Under the pieces are notes generated by a model that was given only the letters and a program-made list of their open reading frames with translations, searched no databases and was not told the DNA's origin. This document shows positions 7,696-7,855 of a DNA stretch of 7,855 bases, in pieces (the first letter of the stretch is position 1; the number at the start of each line of letters is the position of its first letter). Location of the stretch: contig JAKAXG010000184.1 of the NCBI GenBank assembly GCA_021827225.1, positions 1 to 7,855 of the forward strand, written 5' to 3'. Origin of the DNA: Actinomycetes bacterium (GTDB lineage Bacteria > Actinomycetota > Acidimicrobiia > Acidimicrobiales > Palsa-688). A program made the translations under genes and the position numbers.

Positions 7696-7855
7696 TGTTC
7701 TCCGGTCTCCTCATCCTGGGGAACGTCTTCCGCTGAGGCGGATCCACCACCCGCCGGCGACGCTTCGGGCGCCTCAGGGCTTTCTCCGGTGGTGACTTCT
7801 TCGGTGGTGGCTTCGTCTTCCGAAGCCGAGTCCTGCTGGTCCAGCTCGAGGAGCG
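7692..7855 (-). CDS. tig: Trigger factor, C-terminal tail only (5' part outside window)
   Basis: The minus-strand frame open from the window edge encodes 53 residues and ends in a TGA that overlaps the clpP ATG. The peptide starts LLELDQQD and continues as a low-complexity Glu/Asp/Ser/Thr/Pro/Gly tail with 17 acidic and no Lys or Arg residues. It contains no conserved domain. The trigger factor call (ribosome-bound peptidyl-prolyl isomerase chaperone) rests on the conserved tig-clpP-clpX gene order and on the acidic, disordered C-terminal extensions known for actinobacterial trigger factors. The other two minus-strand frames fit less well: one stops early, and the other gives an Arg/Lys/Pro-rich composition. 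Another protein upstream of clpP remains possible. Confidence 0.75.
   Translation of the reverse strand, partial: LLELDQQDSASEDEATTEEVTTGESPEAPEASPAGGGSASAEDVPQDEETGEQ

Overview
The window is one block of core housekeeping genes, all on the minus strand, from a high-GC bacterium. Gene order and protein style (ClpP2-type ClpP, GTG starts, G+C-rich third positions) point to Actinomycetota. The order resembles the Streptomyces tig-clpP-clpX-(valS)-folC-ndk-mreBCD-pbp2-rodA neighbourhood as I remember it, but it is trimmed, so a deeper-branching lineage such as Acidimicrobiia is possible. The lineage is an inference, not something the sequence proves.

Reading in the direction of transcription (high to low coordinates): the C-terminal tail of trigger factor (tig, cut by the window edge), clpP, clpX and folC form a tightly packed run with a 4-nt overlap (tig/clpP), a 16-nt gap (clpP/clpX) and an 8-nt gap (clpX/folC). 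This joins a ribosome-associated chaperone, the ClpXP protease and folate polyglutamylation. After a 163-bp gap with a possible promoter comes ndk (nucleoside diphosphate kinase), followed by a perfect 14-bp stem-loop that looks like its terminator. A 216-bp G+C-rich spacer rich in palindromes then leads to a plausible -35/-10 promoter and the cell-shape operon mreB-mreC-mreD-mrdA. In this operon mreC/mreD and mreD/mrdA overlap by 4 nt (GTGA). The last gene, PBP2, runs off the low-coordinate edge before its SxN and KTG motifs. MreB filaments, MreC and MreD, together with PBP2 and an expected RodA beyond the edge, would make up the elongasome that inserts lateral-wall peptidoglycan.

There is no gene-free stretch over 300 bp, and I see no RNA gene, mobile element, CRISPR array or prophage. 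I did not find a previously undescribed system. Points worth a second look are the single ClpP2-like clpP, the absence of valS from the block, a His-to-Lys change in FolC's normally conserved DGAHN motif, the ndk stem-loop, a possibly leaderless ndk transcript, and the predominance of GTG starts.
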